This document shows, piece after piece, positions 22,249-36,531 of a DNA stretch of 64,000 bases; within the stretch, counting starts at the first letter, position 1, and every line of letters starts with the position of its first letter. The position numbers and the translations under genes were made by a program. Source of the stretch: Anaeramoeba flamelloides (lineage: Eukaryota; Metamonada; Anaeramoebidae); the NCBI GenBank assembly GCA_027625915.1, contig JANTQA010000036.1, forward strand, positions 5,601,001 through 5,665,000. Direction: 5' to 3'. Below the pieces are notes generated by a model that saw only the letters and a program-made list of their open reading frames with translations, had not been told where the DNA came from and did no database searches.

Positions 22249-25200
22249 TATTAAAAAAATTACCAATTTATGTATGGATTTTCATACCATATTACTTCAC
22301 ATGATGTTTAAGATATTGACCATTAGAAGGGTTAATCAATTTTCAGATTATCAAAGTTAAAACCGATACGAATACTGCCATGTATACCTTTTTAAAAGTT
22401 AAGTTCAAGTATATCCTGATGATAGAAAGATAATATTAAAAACTGTGATGACTATTTGGCATCTGTATTCAACTTTATTTGGCAATTTTTATTACTATTC
22501 GAGATTTCTGAACATTTAATACCAAGTGAAAAAGAATCTACCATTTTGATAATTGGAATGAACACATGCTTGTATTGAACTAGTGGCCTTTTAAGTAAAT
22601 ATTTAAAGCCCAACCTCCAGTATAAAAGAAAAAAATGTCCATTTTTTTTTGTCATTTATTTTCAATACACCTTTTCAAAAACCCTATAAACAAAAGGTCG
22701 TCTATAATGCCAAAATGATTAATATTCAAACCTACTCAAATAGTTGGTTCAAAACCATAACTTAAATATGTTCTAAAAAAATTAATTTAAAAACAATAGC
22801 AAAAAAATGGTATTTTTTTGGTTTTATACAGACACCCGGGATTTAATGAAAAAATGGAATTTTTATTGAAATTTATTTGATTTTGATAAATAAAATTTTT
22901 GAAATATAATTGAAATAGCTAAGGGAAGTTTAAGGGGAAAAATAAAGTATTTATTTAATTAAAATCCGAGTAATGTGATGAGAAATATTTTAAAAAAGCA
23001 AATAAAATAATATTTATTCATAGAGTTTTAAGAAAGTATCGTATTATTTTATTGTTTTTTTTTTGTGAAAAATAGGAAAAAGTTTTACCAATAATAAAAA
23101 AAAATAAAAGCAAAAAAAAAGATTAGAAAAGGTAGAAAATAATAAAAAAGTTTTAATAGTCAATGGCCCAAAATACCATCAAAAGTTAGTATTAACTAAA
23201 AATTATCTTTTGAATCTAAACAGCAGTTTTTTATTGACATCCATTTTATAATACTTTTTCTGAACCTTTGGTATTATTATTAATTGGTTTGGGTTATCTT
23301 TTCAAAAAAAATATATATAATTTGAAAAAAAAAATTAAAAAAAAACAGTGAAAATTCAGCCAAAAATATATTAAACAATCACCCCAATACTGAACAAAAT
23401 TTATAAACATCACAAAATTTTCTCTTCTGTTTTTTTTTTATTTTTTATATATTTTGTTTAAAACTATTCTCCCCGTCAACAAGTAAAAACCAAATTATAA
23501 TTCTGAAAAAAAAAAATCAATATTTTATTAATGTGAAATATTAAAATAATTACCAATGCCGGGAAATAAACTTTAAGACGAAAAAAGGCTTTAATATAAA
23601 AAATTGAATTAACCACATTTATAAAAATTAAAATATTTTATAATCATCAACTTTAATTTTTTAGTGAATAAATTATCAAAAAACCTTTTTAAAAATTTCA
23701 ATAAACCACAAAATAACAATCTTTGAAGTACTAAAATACAAATTAAAAAAAAACTTTTAAACAGATTAAATTAAAAAAATCTTAACTAATATATAATAAC
23801 TAAAAGAAAAGAACAGTATATATCATATACATTGATCACAAAAAAAAAAAAAAACTTTAAATTAAATTAAAAAAATATCTGTACCAAAAATATTTCCATC
23901 TATTTTTAAGCATCCCAAGTTATAATAAACACTTGATCTATTAAAGAGTGGATTTCAACGTGAATAAATTTCGGTGACCCAACTTCAAGAGTTTCTATAG
24001 ATTACCATCTTTTTTTGTCACTTATGTTATTTTTACTTTCATTTTATCACCCTAATTTCTTTTGATACCTTCTCCAAAATAACATATCTTTCTTTTTGAG
24101 AGTAACAGCATATGAAACACAACATTTTCACAAATATTTTTTGTATATATTTTTTTTTTTTTTCATTTTTAACACGAATGAAAACTTTTACAATTAAAAA
24201 TGACCAACTTTTCTTTTTCATTTACATTTTATAAAGAAAATACTTAAATTCAAATAACCAAATATTATTTTATGTATCTAAAAACCTAAAAAAAGATCTT
24301 TTCAAAGATCTCAGAAATTAATATCATTTAAAAACAATATAAATCTTCTAAAATAACTTTAAAGAAATTGTAAAAAATAAAATTTATTTGTAAAACATTT
24401 TTTATTTTATTGAAATAATATTTGAATTAAAAAGACCCTAATTTCCAAAATTTGGCGACAAAATACCACGATTTGAAAAAGTATCAATAGTTATCCACTT
24501 TTTTTTCTTGACTGGATATATTTTAATATTAATATAAATGTATAATATCATTGACAATTTAACGATTGGCTCAGAGTACGCATGTTGTTATTTTCTTGGA
24601 ATTATGTCAAACAATTAATAATAACCAAATCTAAAAAAATAATAAAAAAAAACCTTCCTGATTGTTTTTATTATTAATCTTGATTAGCAAGACAAATTTC
24701 AAATTTTTAAGGAAAATTTTTTGAAATTTATAAACCAACTGTAAGCTAAATTTCAAAAATAGGGGCATATTTTTCATCTGAAAAAAATTTGTTTAATTGT
24801 TTTTTTTTTTTTTTGAATAATAAGGTATTTTACAAAAGTTTTTAGAGATAATAACCAATATAGATTAATAAACAAAAATATAGTGTAATCATTTTATTTT
24901 TGGAAAGACAAATGAAAAAATAAAAAAATAATAATATCTAAATTTGCCCCTAATTTTGAAATTTGGCTTAAAAGTAATAATACTTTAAAGATTAAAATCT
25001 ATTATAAAATAATTCGATATTTATCCTTTAGTCATACCAAAAGAACTGATCACCTTAATAAAAACGTAAATAAAATCCAAATTAGAAAAAAAAATTGAAT
25101 ACCATATTTTAAGAATCAAGACAAAACCCCATTTTATTAAATTCCTTTACTCCATCAATTTTTTATAATGATAAAGTTTTTATGTTAATTAAAATTGTTT

Positions 25201-26478
25201 CAAAGAATAACAAAAAAATTGAAAATTTTATATTACACACTTCACACCTTAACCTAGATTGGCAAAGACCCTTAATCAACCATTATCCAACATAATTCTT
25301 CCCCATAAAATTGATTATTTTATCATTTTTTCTTGATTTAATTACAAAAAAAAAACAATAATTTAATGATTTCAAAAAATATTTCCACTGTAACTTGTGT
25401 ACTATCATTAACTTTTTATAGATTTGATCTCTTTATGAATTATTGTTAAAAACATTATTTTTACTTAAATTTTGTCTAAAAAAATGATTGTGTTTAAAAA
25501 AAAATACAGAGCCCAACTCCATTCCACCTAAAGATCTTAGCAAAAAATAAAAAATTCATTTTTTTTTTTTTGTTCGGAGAAAAGAGTAATTAAAGAAAAT
25601 TTATCATCAAAAAATGAAAAATTCACTTTTTTTAAGAATCAAACAGGACACAATACCCTGGAAACAAGAGAAATAATAAACTTCTGATAATAGTTGATAT
25701 CCAGAAAATCCATACCTGATCAAATTATAACCCCCCCCCCTCAAAAAAAAAAAAATATTAAAAAAAGTTTTTGGTATCTTTCATCGCAACATCTCCTTTA
25801 AAATTTCACATTTTCTTTGGAAAATTAAAATTTTTGACCATAAGAGTTTTAATAGTTAATGTATTAATTTTAAAAGAAATTGCAAAGCCTAAATTTTAAT
25901 AAAGTTAATTGAGAGTTTTCATACATTTTTTTTTTTTCAAATTGACTTTTTTTTAACAAAAAAAATATGCAAAAGAAAAAAAAAGAAAAAGGATAAAAAA
26001 AAAAGAGAAAGAAAAACCAAAAAAAAAATAATTTATCTAATTGAGAAAAAATGATCAGATTTAAAAAATTGAAAATTGATTTTTTGATCTAAAAATTGAA
26101 AAATTTAGTTTGAGAAGAATAACGGATTAAACTCAGAAAAAATGTTCTATTTCTTCAATAAAACTGGACACCTTTGACCGAAAAAGAGTTTATTTTATAT
26201 TATTTCATGAATTATTTTAAATCTAAAATCAAATTATTTATCTCCAATTATATACAAATTCAAAATTATTCTCAAAATCAAAAAAAAATTGAAAAATTAT
26301 CAAAATAGGTGGAACCAAGTTTTATTTATTATTAAAGAATTCCGAATTTTTTTGTTTTTTTGCTTTTATTATTAGTTAGATAAGTCCACTTTCATTAATT
26401 TGAAATACTTTGCTTCATTGACCTGTTTATTTTATTTTATTTTTTAAAACAATAGATTACCCTTTTCTTGTGAAGATT
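22249..26478. other. Long AT-rich gene-free stretch
   Basis: Over 4 kb of homopolymer-rich sequence with a C10 run at 25731-25740. I find no conserved coding segment, tRNA or clear inverted repeat. A 67-codon minus ORF at 22452-22655 is unsupported. Confidence 0.5.
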
Positions 26479-29400
26479 TTAGCATTGCTCCATTGGAAAG
26501 TTTCCACCATAAATATCCTGTGGCTTGCTTCCACCCCAAACATTAACGGATGTAGTGTCTCTCCAAGCAGTTGCAGAAAATTGAATTGTATAAGCTTCAT
26601 ATCCTAACAAATTTAAAATTGCTGTTGCTTGAGAAGCCTATACATTATTAGAATTATACAAGAAAAATGAAAAAAATAATTAAAAAATGAAAAAGAATTA
26701 ATATTAAAAACATTTTTTAGAATTTATTACTGTTTTGTTTTTTTTTCTTTTGTTTTGATTGATTTTAAAAAATCACATGATCCAAAAAAAAAAGAGTGTC
26801 TCCTAATATAATTATATGAATAATTATACCCTTCAAAAAATTACAAATTCAGAATTTGTCACACCCATGTTGATTTTATTTTTCATTTTCAGTAAAGGTT
26901 GATTTCTGTGATACTCTTAATGTTTCCAATCAAAAAACCCGTTTTATACCCCCCGGAATAGTAACTTCTTTTTAACTGAGCTATTTCAATCACTGATTTT
27001 CAGAATTTTTACCTTATTTAAGAAAAAAACATATTTTGCGTCTTTAATTCTTAATTTAGGAAGTTCAACCCCAAATTCAAGTAATAATTGAGTTTATTTC
27101 TTTAATTTCTGTGATTTTTGTATTTTTGTGATTTGTGTGATTTGTTTTAAACATTGTTGTTATTTGGTTGATGAATTCCTTAAAAAAACAAAAAAAGTAA
27201 AAATTTATTGTCTTTGTTTTTTCGATTTAATTATTTGTTAGGGGGGGTGGGATTTCAGAAATCGGACTCTTCAGTCATTATAAGCCTATTACTAATACTG
27301 ATAAATTCTAAAAAATGACAACAAAATTTTTAGTTGAATTTCCCTTTTAGGAATTTAAAAACTATGCTTTCAAAACATTCCATTTCAATCAAGATTCTCA
27401 AAATCAACTTCTTTTTATCATTTCTTTGAATTTAAACCAATAAAATTCTTTCTTCTTCGTATCCAAAGTAAGTTTTAAAAAATTAACATAAATGGCAAAT
27501 TTGACTAAAAATTTTGTTGTCATTTTTTTGAATTTAAAAGTATTAAGGATCAAGCAAGAAAAGTAAAAAATTTGTTAGTAATTTTTAAAGGTGTCTTGTC
27601 AAAATTAAAAGAAAATCAGCACGTGATGTATGGCGAATTTCCAAAAATCAACAAAAATGAAAATCGAAAAATTTTTAGAAAAAAGCGCCAAAGAGGGAAA
27701 CCCAATTTCCAATTTAAATCGTTAGTGAATTTTAATTTTAAATGTAACTGTGCCAATTTCAAATTATCTCTCTTTGTGCTTTTTGAGATCTCGGTGAATT
27801 TTTTTTTTTTCTTTTTTTTTTTCAATTTTCAAATGAGTTATTTTTATCTAAAGGAATGTGACAAAATCCTTACTCTGTCAAATTTAGAGGATTACAAAAT
27901 AACCACAAATTAGATTAAATTGAATCAAATTGATTTTTTACTGATTGAAAAAACAATTGGTTTCAAATTGATATAATTTAATCATTTGAAAATATAAAAA
28001 AAGAAAAGATAATTTTTTTTTTTAAAAATTTGAATTTTTTTATTGAGAATCCCTTTAAAATTAACTTTTCTTTCCTTTTTGAACATGAAGATACTTTCTA
28101 ACTTTTTTTTTTTGCTCTTTGAATTTTTGTTTTTGAATTGAGATACTGTGAATTTTTTTTGAAGATTTCCTTTTGATTTTTTTTTTTTTGAATTTTTCAT
28201 TCTTGAGTATACTATTGAATTTTTTGTTTTTTTTTGTTATATTAGTTTTTTGTAATTTTTTGGTAATTGTGATCCTGTGAAACTATTTTTTTTTGGTTTT
28301 GTGAATTTATGTCTTTGAAATCATTTTGTACCTTTCTTTGTTTAATTGAATTCTATGTCTATGAGAACTTTTGATTTTTTTTTTTCAAAATTTGAATTTT
28401 TGTTTCTTGAGAAATCATGGGAATTTGTTTTCAATATCCTTTTTTTAGTAGTAAGCCTCACCTTGAATCTGGAGCAAATCCACGTTAAGTAACTAGATCC
28501 TTCAGGAGATTTTTTGCTCAGTTCAAATAATTTCAAAATATTGGATTTTCATAAAAGAGAGCCATATATATAAATTAGGTACATTGGAAAGGGAGTCTTT
28601 TTAAAAAGTGAAGAATAAAAGTTTGAAAAAGATCAACTCAAACAGATGCAAAGAGAGGATCAAACAACTGTAATAACATTTTTTCAAGCTTCTAGTGCTC
28701 ACTTTTTTAAAACAGCTGAATTTTTTAATTTGTTTTGAAGTAAAATCTCGATTTGGTGGATCTTTTTGATTTTTCAAGCTAATAAATTGTACTTGAACAA
28801 ATTTAGTTTCTCATCCTCACACTTCGAAATTACAGAACCAAAATTTGAGAAATTTACTGTTAATTGAATCATTCAAAAAAAAAGAAAAATATGAAGAAAA
28901 CTGGTATTTGAAATTCAAGTGGGATAAATTTTCAGCACATTATCATATTTTCAAAAACCAAGACTTAGTTTGGTTTTGGTTTATTAGTGCCCAATAAACG
29001 AAAGAACAAAAAAGGATCAAACAAATAAAGAAATAGAGGCATCACAAATTAGAATCTATTTCTTTGAAAGTTTCTTGGCTAAACATCAGAAAGAAATTGA
29101 AGAGGAAGCGAAAATTTTTTCCCATTTATTCTTCAAATACCAGTAAGAAAAAAAAAAAAAAAAAAAAAAAAAAAGAAGGAAAAATTATCAATTACTTCAT
29201 GACCAGTATAACAAAATGTTCTATTTCAAATATTAAAGGGAAATTTAAAAAGAATAATGGTGCATTAATATAAAAAAAACAAAATGAAAAAGTAACGAAT
29301 AAAAATTAAAAGTTGATTTTGAAACCAAAAATAATAATAACTTACAAGATTACTCTATCTTGTGGGTATTGATCGATACTACTTGTTTGCATGATTGTGT

Positions 29401-29704
29401 GGAATGGGATATTAACTGCACCTTTTATATGACCAGCACAATAAGCATCATTTTCACGAACATCTAAAATAAAATAGTTTTCTTTGTCCATTGTTTGATA
29501 GACCGTTTCGGCTGACATCCCATGGTAGCTTTGAATAACAAATTTTTCTGCATATTTGTGAACAACGGTGAAATCATTAGGTGGAATAACAGAGGTTCCA
29601 ATTGAGACTTTGTTTGGATCACGGTAATCCATTTCGGATTTGTCAACTTCTGTTAATGTAACAAAAGTTAGTAATACAAGAACACAAATAATTGACTTGA
29701 ACAT
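26479..29704 (-). CDS. Secreted single-domain rhodanese, three exons with a 25-nt microexon
   Basis: Exons on the minus strand are 29704-29346, 29220-29196 (25 nt) and 26637-26479; introns are 125 nt and 2558 nt. Phases join exactly (ATC TT|A ACA ... GAA|GCT) and give 180 residues. Residues 1-20 are a hydrophobic signal peptide (MFKSIICVLVLLTFVTLT). The rhodanese fold runs from about 60 to 165: YFILDVRENDAYCAGHIKGA (77-96) is the conserved first half, CYTGHE (Cys123) is the active-site loop carried by the microexon, and ASQATAILNLLGYEAYTIQF follows. It should transfer sulfane sulfur through Cys123 in the secretory or extracellular space. The active-site and downstream sequence resembles bacterial and archaeal rhodaneses more than animal ones, so horizontal origin followed by intron gain is possible (inference). 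Without the microexon the ORF ends at QDRVIL, a truncated protein. Confidence 0.92.
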
Positions 29705-30054
29705 TTGATTGGTTTATAAAAAAATGATTTTTGAGAATCTTTCGACTCGTATTTTTGTTTAAAGAATGACATTAAAGATAGGAGTTTTGTGGTTGGCTCC
29801 AAAAACTATTTTGTTATCCTGCAAAAAAGATTTTTATGAAAAAATTTGTGCGATTTTTGCTTTTCGAAAAGACTAATATTGGAAACATAAAGGGTAACCA
29901 AATCTCACTACTACTTGCTTTGTTTCTTTTAGTTATAACTATCAGAGGTATACAGTGTGAAAAATAGACAGTTTGGCTTGATAAAGACAATATTTCCAAT
30001 AAAAAAGTAGTTCTTATTACTTTCTCGAGGTAGTCAAAAGTCAGACTTACCATC
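29705..30054. other. 5' flank of the rhodanese gene
   Basis: Holds the presumed promoter. An 84-codon minus ORF at 29814-30068 has no recognisable domain. Confidence 0.4.
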
Positions 30055-30562
30055 ATGAAATTTGTCAAAAGATTATCTTGTATTTGGTGTGGGGGTTTGT
30101 TATTTTTTTTCTTGTCTAAAATGTATTCGATTTTATATGAATTTTAATAGTTGATTAAAGGGGCAATTTATTTTGTTTTTTTCTGAAATCCGAATTGACG
30201 AATGAAAGACTAATCTATTACAACAAAAGTTATAGGAATGTGATTTTTAGGTTATTAATTGAAATTTGTAATTTAGTTTTTGTATTATTTGGAGCTTTGG
30301 AAAACTTTTTTTTTAGGTTGCGCAAAAAGAGTAAATTAATATTTCCAGGGTACAACTCACAAAATTAAAATTAGTCTTAAAATACCTACCAACCTAATGA
30401 GATTTTTCCTCAATATTCCAATTTCAGCAAAATTAAAAATAAAATTTTAAAAAATTGTCATTTTGAACAACTCTTAAATCCCCTACCAAGCACAAGATCA
30501 ATTAAGAAACAAAATAACAAATCACCACACCAAATACAAGATAATCTTTTTACAAATTTCAG
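30055..30562. mobile_element. Foldback element upstream of the rhodanese gene
   Basis: Inverted arms of about 55 nt share AAAGATTATCTTGTATTTGG with flanking TGAAATTTGT on both sides; the interior is AT-rich and non-coding. Target duplication is not evident. Confidence 0.7.
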
Positions 30563-30712
30563 GGATTGTAATCCTTAACCGATCAAAGAAACCAGACAAC
30601 AAACAATAAGTAAATATAAATTTGATTTATTAAAGCTCTTTTATTCAAAGAAATTTTCGAAAAAAAGTAACAAATTGGAAAATTAATCTTCTAAAAATAA
30701 AATTACATCTGT

Positions 30713-31151
30713 TTGTTGAGAGAAAAATGTTGGAAAGCAATTTTAATTTTGAACATTACTCAAAATGATTTTTAATTTCTTTTGTTTGTGAAATAACTAA
30801 AGAAAATAACCTTAATTTACTTATTAGAATAACGACTAATGTGATTCTTCTTTTTCAAAACCTTATCTCTTATAATCTAAAGCAAGTATAAAAACATCCA
30901 TTTTCAGAATTAATAGTAAACTTTACTAAAACTTGGATTATTGTTAAAATATCATGATCTACTTTAGTTATCAACCATTCAACTGAGTTTTTTATACACA
31001 CCACAGATCAATGAACTTTGAACACATTTAAACCTGGATTTATATAAAATTCACCTAGTTATCAATAGGATTTGATTTTCAATTTTACTAATGTTCCCAA
31101 TTAAAAATGGTTTCCAACCCATTTCTGTGTCCAACATTTTTCTCTCAACAG
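30713..31151. mobile_element. CTGTTGAG-family MITE, copy 2
   Basis: Aligns end to end with 10676-11134, including a long near-identical middle (ATTAATAGTAAACTTTACTA). The right end keeps both subterminal motifs; the left end has lost one unit. Flanking TTA repeats are no longer visible, so this looks like the older copy. Confidence 0.85.
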
Positions 31152-33504
31152 TCAAAGTTTACTACTTTATCTTTTATCAAAAAATAAATATTCTGTATTT
31201 GTTAATTAATTTTGTCAATTTTTTTGAAATCATTGTTTTTTATTGACCAAAATTTTTCTCTCAAAGTTGAATCCGCTTGAATATATGTCCTTAATAAAAT
31301 TCTGCACTATTTTTTTTTATGATTAATATTTTTCGAAATCTAGCTTATAACCTAATTCAATTAACCACTGGGATAAAATTTTTTAGAATAAAAACAATCT
31401 CAACTTTTGAATATCGAAAATATTTTTTGAAATTACTATGTACTTTTTTTATTTTTTTTTGAAAAAATGGGGTTGAGAAATTTTTAAAATCAAAGAATAA
31501 GCTAATATATTATATTAGAATACTTTCCAGAGAGTTTGTCTATTTAAATATTTTTTTTTTAATTTTACCATTTGAAAATAAAAAAAAACATTTGAAGACC
31601 AAATTAGTCCCTTTTGTGAAAAAAAAATTCACAGAATTTCTCATTTTTTTTAGTAAATGGATTAAAATAATATATTGTATAAAAATATACATAATTTCAA
31701 GTTTGAATTCAATAATTTTGGCAAAAAATGTTTTCTTAAAAAAAATTAAATTGAAACTTTATTTATTTTAATTTTATCATTTTGTTTTTTTAATTTTTTT
31801 AAAGGAAGGTATTTGATCAGTTTTCGATTTTTACTGTTTTTTGGGTCGTAGGGACATATAGTAATAAATATTAAATTAAATGTTTTATAGTAATAAGAAG
31901 AAATAAAAAATACTGGATTTTATTTTGTAACTTGTTCTAAATGTTTTGTAACATATGTGTATTTGTGAACTGTAGATTTTCATTTGTGACTCTCTTTATT
32001 TAATAGGTCATTTTTCATTATATACTAATATATTTTGAGTGAATTACAGACCAAAACATAAGGAATTTTGAATATATGAAAAATACCAACAAGTCGATAT
32101 TGTATTACTATTAAAATTTCAAATCGTAATATATCTCAATTTATTTTTTTATCTGTGATCTTTTAAAACCCTGTTTTAATTTTTTTTTTTGGATAATAGG
32201 AAATCTAATACTTTAAGTGCGAATTTTGGTCAAATTAAGTGTTTTTTGAAAGTTTTTTATACCTTTCTTCTGAAAATATAAAATTAAATAATTTTACTTT
32301 TTAGAGATTTAATCAGCCAGGAGAAATCTAAAGAGAAAAAATGTTTTGTTGAAATTCAAATATTTTTAGCATTCCTTGGGGTATGCAAACCTAAAAAGAA
32401 AACTTAATACTATATAAATAAAAGAAAAACATAACAAAATATTAAACACAAACATTAATTCTATATCTTACAGAAAATGAAAAATAAGATCAATAAATAA
32501 TATATATAATTAAGAATAATATTTAAACAAGAGAAATTTAAATAATATTTTTTTAAATACTCTCTTAGGATCAAATATTTTTAGTTGATTAATCCATTCT
32601 CAATAATTTCTTGAGAATTTTGATTATTTTTTCGAACCAAAAAAAAATCATCATATTTCAATATAAAAGGTGATCGAAATGTTTTTTTCGGTCATACATC
32701 CAATAAAAAGATAAATTGAACTTTGAAGTGAAAATATTTCCACTTTAAATTCTGAACACTATTTATATTCTATAAACACTATTTCTCTGATTTTCTATAT
32801 TTTTTCATATTGAATTATTTTTTAGAAAATTTATATGAATCTCTTAATGTGCCAAATTAAAAAATATACTTTACAGGTTTCCTAAACAATTCTACACTTG
32901 TAACAAAATTTAATCTGATAAAATAAAAAATATTAATGATTCTTCGAAAAATTCTTGAATTTCATATTATTAGTTATATATTACAATACAAAATTGAAAT
33001 AAAAAATCCATGAATAAAAAATTCCGTCTTAGATAATATATTTCTTAAATGTATTTTGTATTAAAGAAAATATATTAATTTTTAAAACATTTTTTTTAAA
33101 GATTAAAGAATTATCTCATATAATATTTGATAAATCGATTTTCATACTTAGAAAAACTTTTAAAAAATACAACTAGTTTAATAATGGAGAAAATAATTAA
33201 TTTTCTTTTTTTTTTTTCCAAAATTTTGATAAATACTAATTCTATGATACTTATAATATAATTAATTCTTGATTCTTAATAGATCCTTTTTATTATAACT
33301 AATCTATAAATAGAATTACTTGTATATTTTATTGAAATGTCAAAAATAAAAACCGATTATTAAGAAATACATTAATTATTTTTTAAGGAATAAATAATAC
33401 GAACCTAGGCAAATAATTATTTTATTAATTTTTTTTTTCTTTCAAGATTTTTCAAGAATTACTAATAAAAAAAATTCAAATTTTCATTTTTACAAAAGGT
33501 AGTA
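31152..33504. other. AT-rich gene-free stretch
   Basis: No coding, RNA or repeat feature could be supported. Confidence 0.5.
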
Positions 33505-33701
33505 CAGTCAGTTTCACTTTTAAGGCACAAACTTTCAACGAAATTTAAGGCACAAAAAAATCTCAAATTAAGCCACAAAATTTACAATTTATTTTTTTAC
33601 AATTTATTTTTACTAGAATTCAAATTTTGTGCCTTAAAATGAGTTTTTTATTGTGTCTTAAATTTCGTTGAAAGTTCGTGCCTTAAAAGTGGAACTGACT
33701 G
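33505..33701. mobile_element. CAGTCAG-family MITE, copy F
   Basis: 197-nt palindrome with TA on both sides, close in sequence to copies B and C, so a recent insertion. Confidence 0.92.
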
Positions 33702-36531
33702 TATTATTAAATTTACTAAAAAATCAACATTATTATTATTATATAAATAATTTTTGAATTAAGAAAACTCAATGACCCGTTTTCTTTTCAATTGAAAAAT
33801 TAATCTAGATTAAATCTCTTAAGAAAAACAAAAAAAGATTCAAAAGAAAAAAATAACTCCAAATTTTCACTCTTGAAAAAATATCATAAAATTTGTGATC
33901 AGAAACTTTCATAGGTTTTACCACGATTATAGAGGTTTTGATTATAATCTATATTATCATGATATGTTGTAATTAATTCGCGAAAATATTAAAAAAACCA
34001 AAATTAATTCCACTTTATCACGAAAAATCATGAAATCGTGATATTCAACATAATCACAAAAAAATAATTATCATCATTAAATGAAAAATTATTTTTTTCA
34101 AATAACCTAAAAAAAAAATTTGTTGACTTTTAAAAAATATTGAACTTTTCAAACGTTTCCCCCCTTTAAAAACGTTGGAAAGTGTTTATACAGATTGGAA
34201 ATTGTCTTCAAGTTTTTTAAAGTTTTGAAAGGAAGAAAACTTTTATAAAATAAGATTGATTCGTAGTCGAAAAAAATTTATTTTTTTTTCTTTTCATTTT
34301 TATTAACTAGATATAAAATATGAAATAAATTTTATGATCATACCAACAATGTTCCATTTCAACAATATACTCGAATATAAAGTAGATGTTGTTTTTTTAA
34401 ATAGGGTACTTCGTTTCACAAGTCAAATAACGAATAAGAATAACGAGAAAATGTCCTTCTTATTAGTGATTGATCAATTAAAAAACCCCCTAAGCACTAA
34501 AAATTCTTTTTCTCCAATACAAATGTCGAAGAAGGAGAAGAACAATGGGATGAAAAAAATTGTACAAAAAATCGTAATAATTGGTGATAATGTCGTTAGG
34601 TAGTTGTGAAAGATTTTGAAAAGTTATCCAACCTCTTTCATCTTTCGGAAATATTGAAAATGATTTAAATGAAACTATCCTTTAAAGAACACGAGAAGGG
34701 TTGGTTGTTTTAGAAGCGTTTTTTATTCAACACAATTTATAACACCATGATTGACTGAGAAAATCTTAATTTTTCTTTAGTTATTATTGTAGTTGATCCA
34801 AAAGGATCTTTAGGCCTATCAACCAAATCAATAAAAAAACACAATAAAACTCTTTGATCTGATCCACGATTGAATCAAGTATCTTTTTTATAGTTTTTAA
34901 AAAGAAATCTATTTTTTTCACATAAGTTGTATTTAGATCAAAAAAAATTTCTTTAAAAAAAAATCGCCATTTTAACCAAAAAACTCATCAACTAATATAT
35001 CACAATTACTTTTTAATCTCGATATTTTGACATTTATCACCATATTTAAATAATTATTTCTATTTTATTGAATATCGCTATTTGTTATATTATCGCAATA
35101 ATATAGAATATTGTGATTTTCAAAAATCTAGCTGTTGATAGAAATAATCACATTTTTTGTAACTTTATGGTAACTTAAGCTTAGATATCATCAAAATCAC
35201 TGATACTTAATAAACAAATCAATAGAATTTCTTTATGATAACTCAGAAATTTATTTAGTTATGTTGGAATTAATTTTACAAATTTTATTTAAAAAATATA
35301 TTTGAACTGTATTTAGGAAATAGCTTTAGGTTTGAACTTTTATATTGAGAAAAATGCAAAAAAAAAAATAATAAATTGAAAAAATCAAATCGTTTAATTA
35401 AAATCCATAACAAAAAATAAAATAAATAATACACAATAATTTTAAAAGTTTTTTTGGCAGCATTTTAACTTGAGCGCTAAAAAAATTTAATTTCAACAAA
35501 TATCAATTCTTTTTGGATACACCTCCCTACTCTCAAAATATTTGAAGTACAATAATTCAATCAAAATAATTCAAAAAAAAACACACAATTCAATCAAAAT
35601 TAAAATACTAAAATTCAAAATTGATAGCCATAATAAAAATGAATTGAATACACTGAAATGTCAGAAATAAAAGAACAAAACATTTGAGAATTTTTTCTCA
35701 ATTTTATAATGATAATCCAATCCAAATTAAAAAAAAAAATAGTAATTATCCAAAATCTAATACCTGCTTATTTTGAATTCCAATCTTCCAGTTTGCTTAT
35801 ACCTATTATCCATAATAGATGATTAATATCATGGATTTAACTACTTTCTTTTCAGCCCAACACAACAGATGTCCAAAACTCAAAAATTTCAAGTTATCAA
35901 TTGATTGAATTTTTCTTTTCCTAACTTCAAATATTTTTGGGTTTTTTTTTTCTCATTTTAAAAAAAAATGAAATTCAAATTAAATTTACAAACTTCAAAT
36001 TGTAAGATCTTATTTTATTGGAGATTCTTATATATACATTGATACATACATAAGAATCTCCAATAAAAAAACACACATTCAAATCGAAAAAAAAATTCAT
36101 TTTAAATTTTGATCCATTAAATTATCAAACTATTTTCCATTGCAATAAGTTGGAATAACCTGAAAAATAATGATTTCACGATTTTGTTCAAAATATAAAT
36201 TAATTTGTGTAAACTATTATTAAAAAATATTAAGTAATTTTTGAAATCTAAATATTTATTTAATCTATTTAATTTTTTGAAAATTTTTTTCAAAAAAAGT
36301 TAAAAAAGAAAAAAGAAAATGAAAAGCAAAAGAGAAAGGAAAAGGGACAGAGAGAGAAGGCGAGATATTAAGAAAAGGAAAAAGATAAAGAAAAAAAGAG
36401 GGGATGATAAAGTAAGAGTATGCTTTTTTAACACATGTAAATGAAAATTTGTATTAAAAAAAACGATAAACAATAAAAAAAAAAAAAAAAAAAAAAAGAA
36501 GAGCAATTCTTAAATTAATTTTCAAAAATGA
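33702..36531. other. Gene-free stretch with one coding-like patch
   Basis: Mostly AT-rich spacer. Positions 34334-34603 are an 89-codon plus ORF (MIIPTMFHFNNILEYKVDVV...) of fairly protein-like composition, followed by further coding-like patches in other frames to about 34870. This could be a decayed gene, but I recognise no family. A purine-rich tract fills 36298-36420. Confidence 0.4.
36009..36067. repeat. Short perfect-stem hairpin
   Basis: TTTTATTGGAGATTCTTATA and TAAGAATCTCCAATAAAA form a stem of 18 or more base pairs around a loop of about 20 nt. It could be a miniature foldback; no second copy was seen. Confidence 0.7.

Noticed and set aside
22249-26478. Looked for a CRISPR array, rRNA genes, spliceosomal RNAs and viral genes here and across the window
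   Set aside because: No regularly spaced repeats, rRNA or snRNA core sequences, or capsid, integrase or polymerase motifs were recognised.
28342-28536. Candidate middle exon of the rhodanese gene around GSSYLTWICSRF on the minus strand
   Set aside because: The active-site pattern is wrong and phases do not fit; the 29220-29196 microexon gives an exact CYTGHE loop and phase.
36300-36506. 68-codon minus-strand hydrophobic ORF
   Set aside because: It is translated from a purine-rich low-complexity tract downstream of the Has1-like gene.
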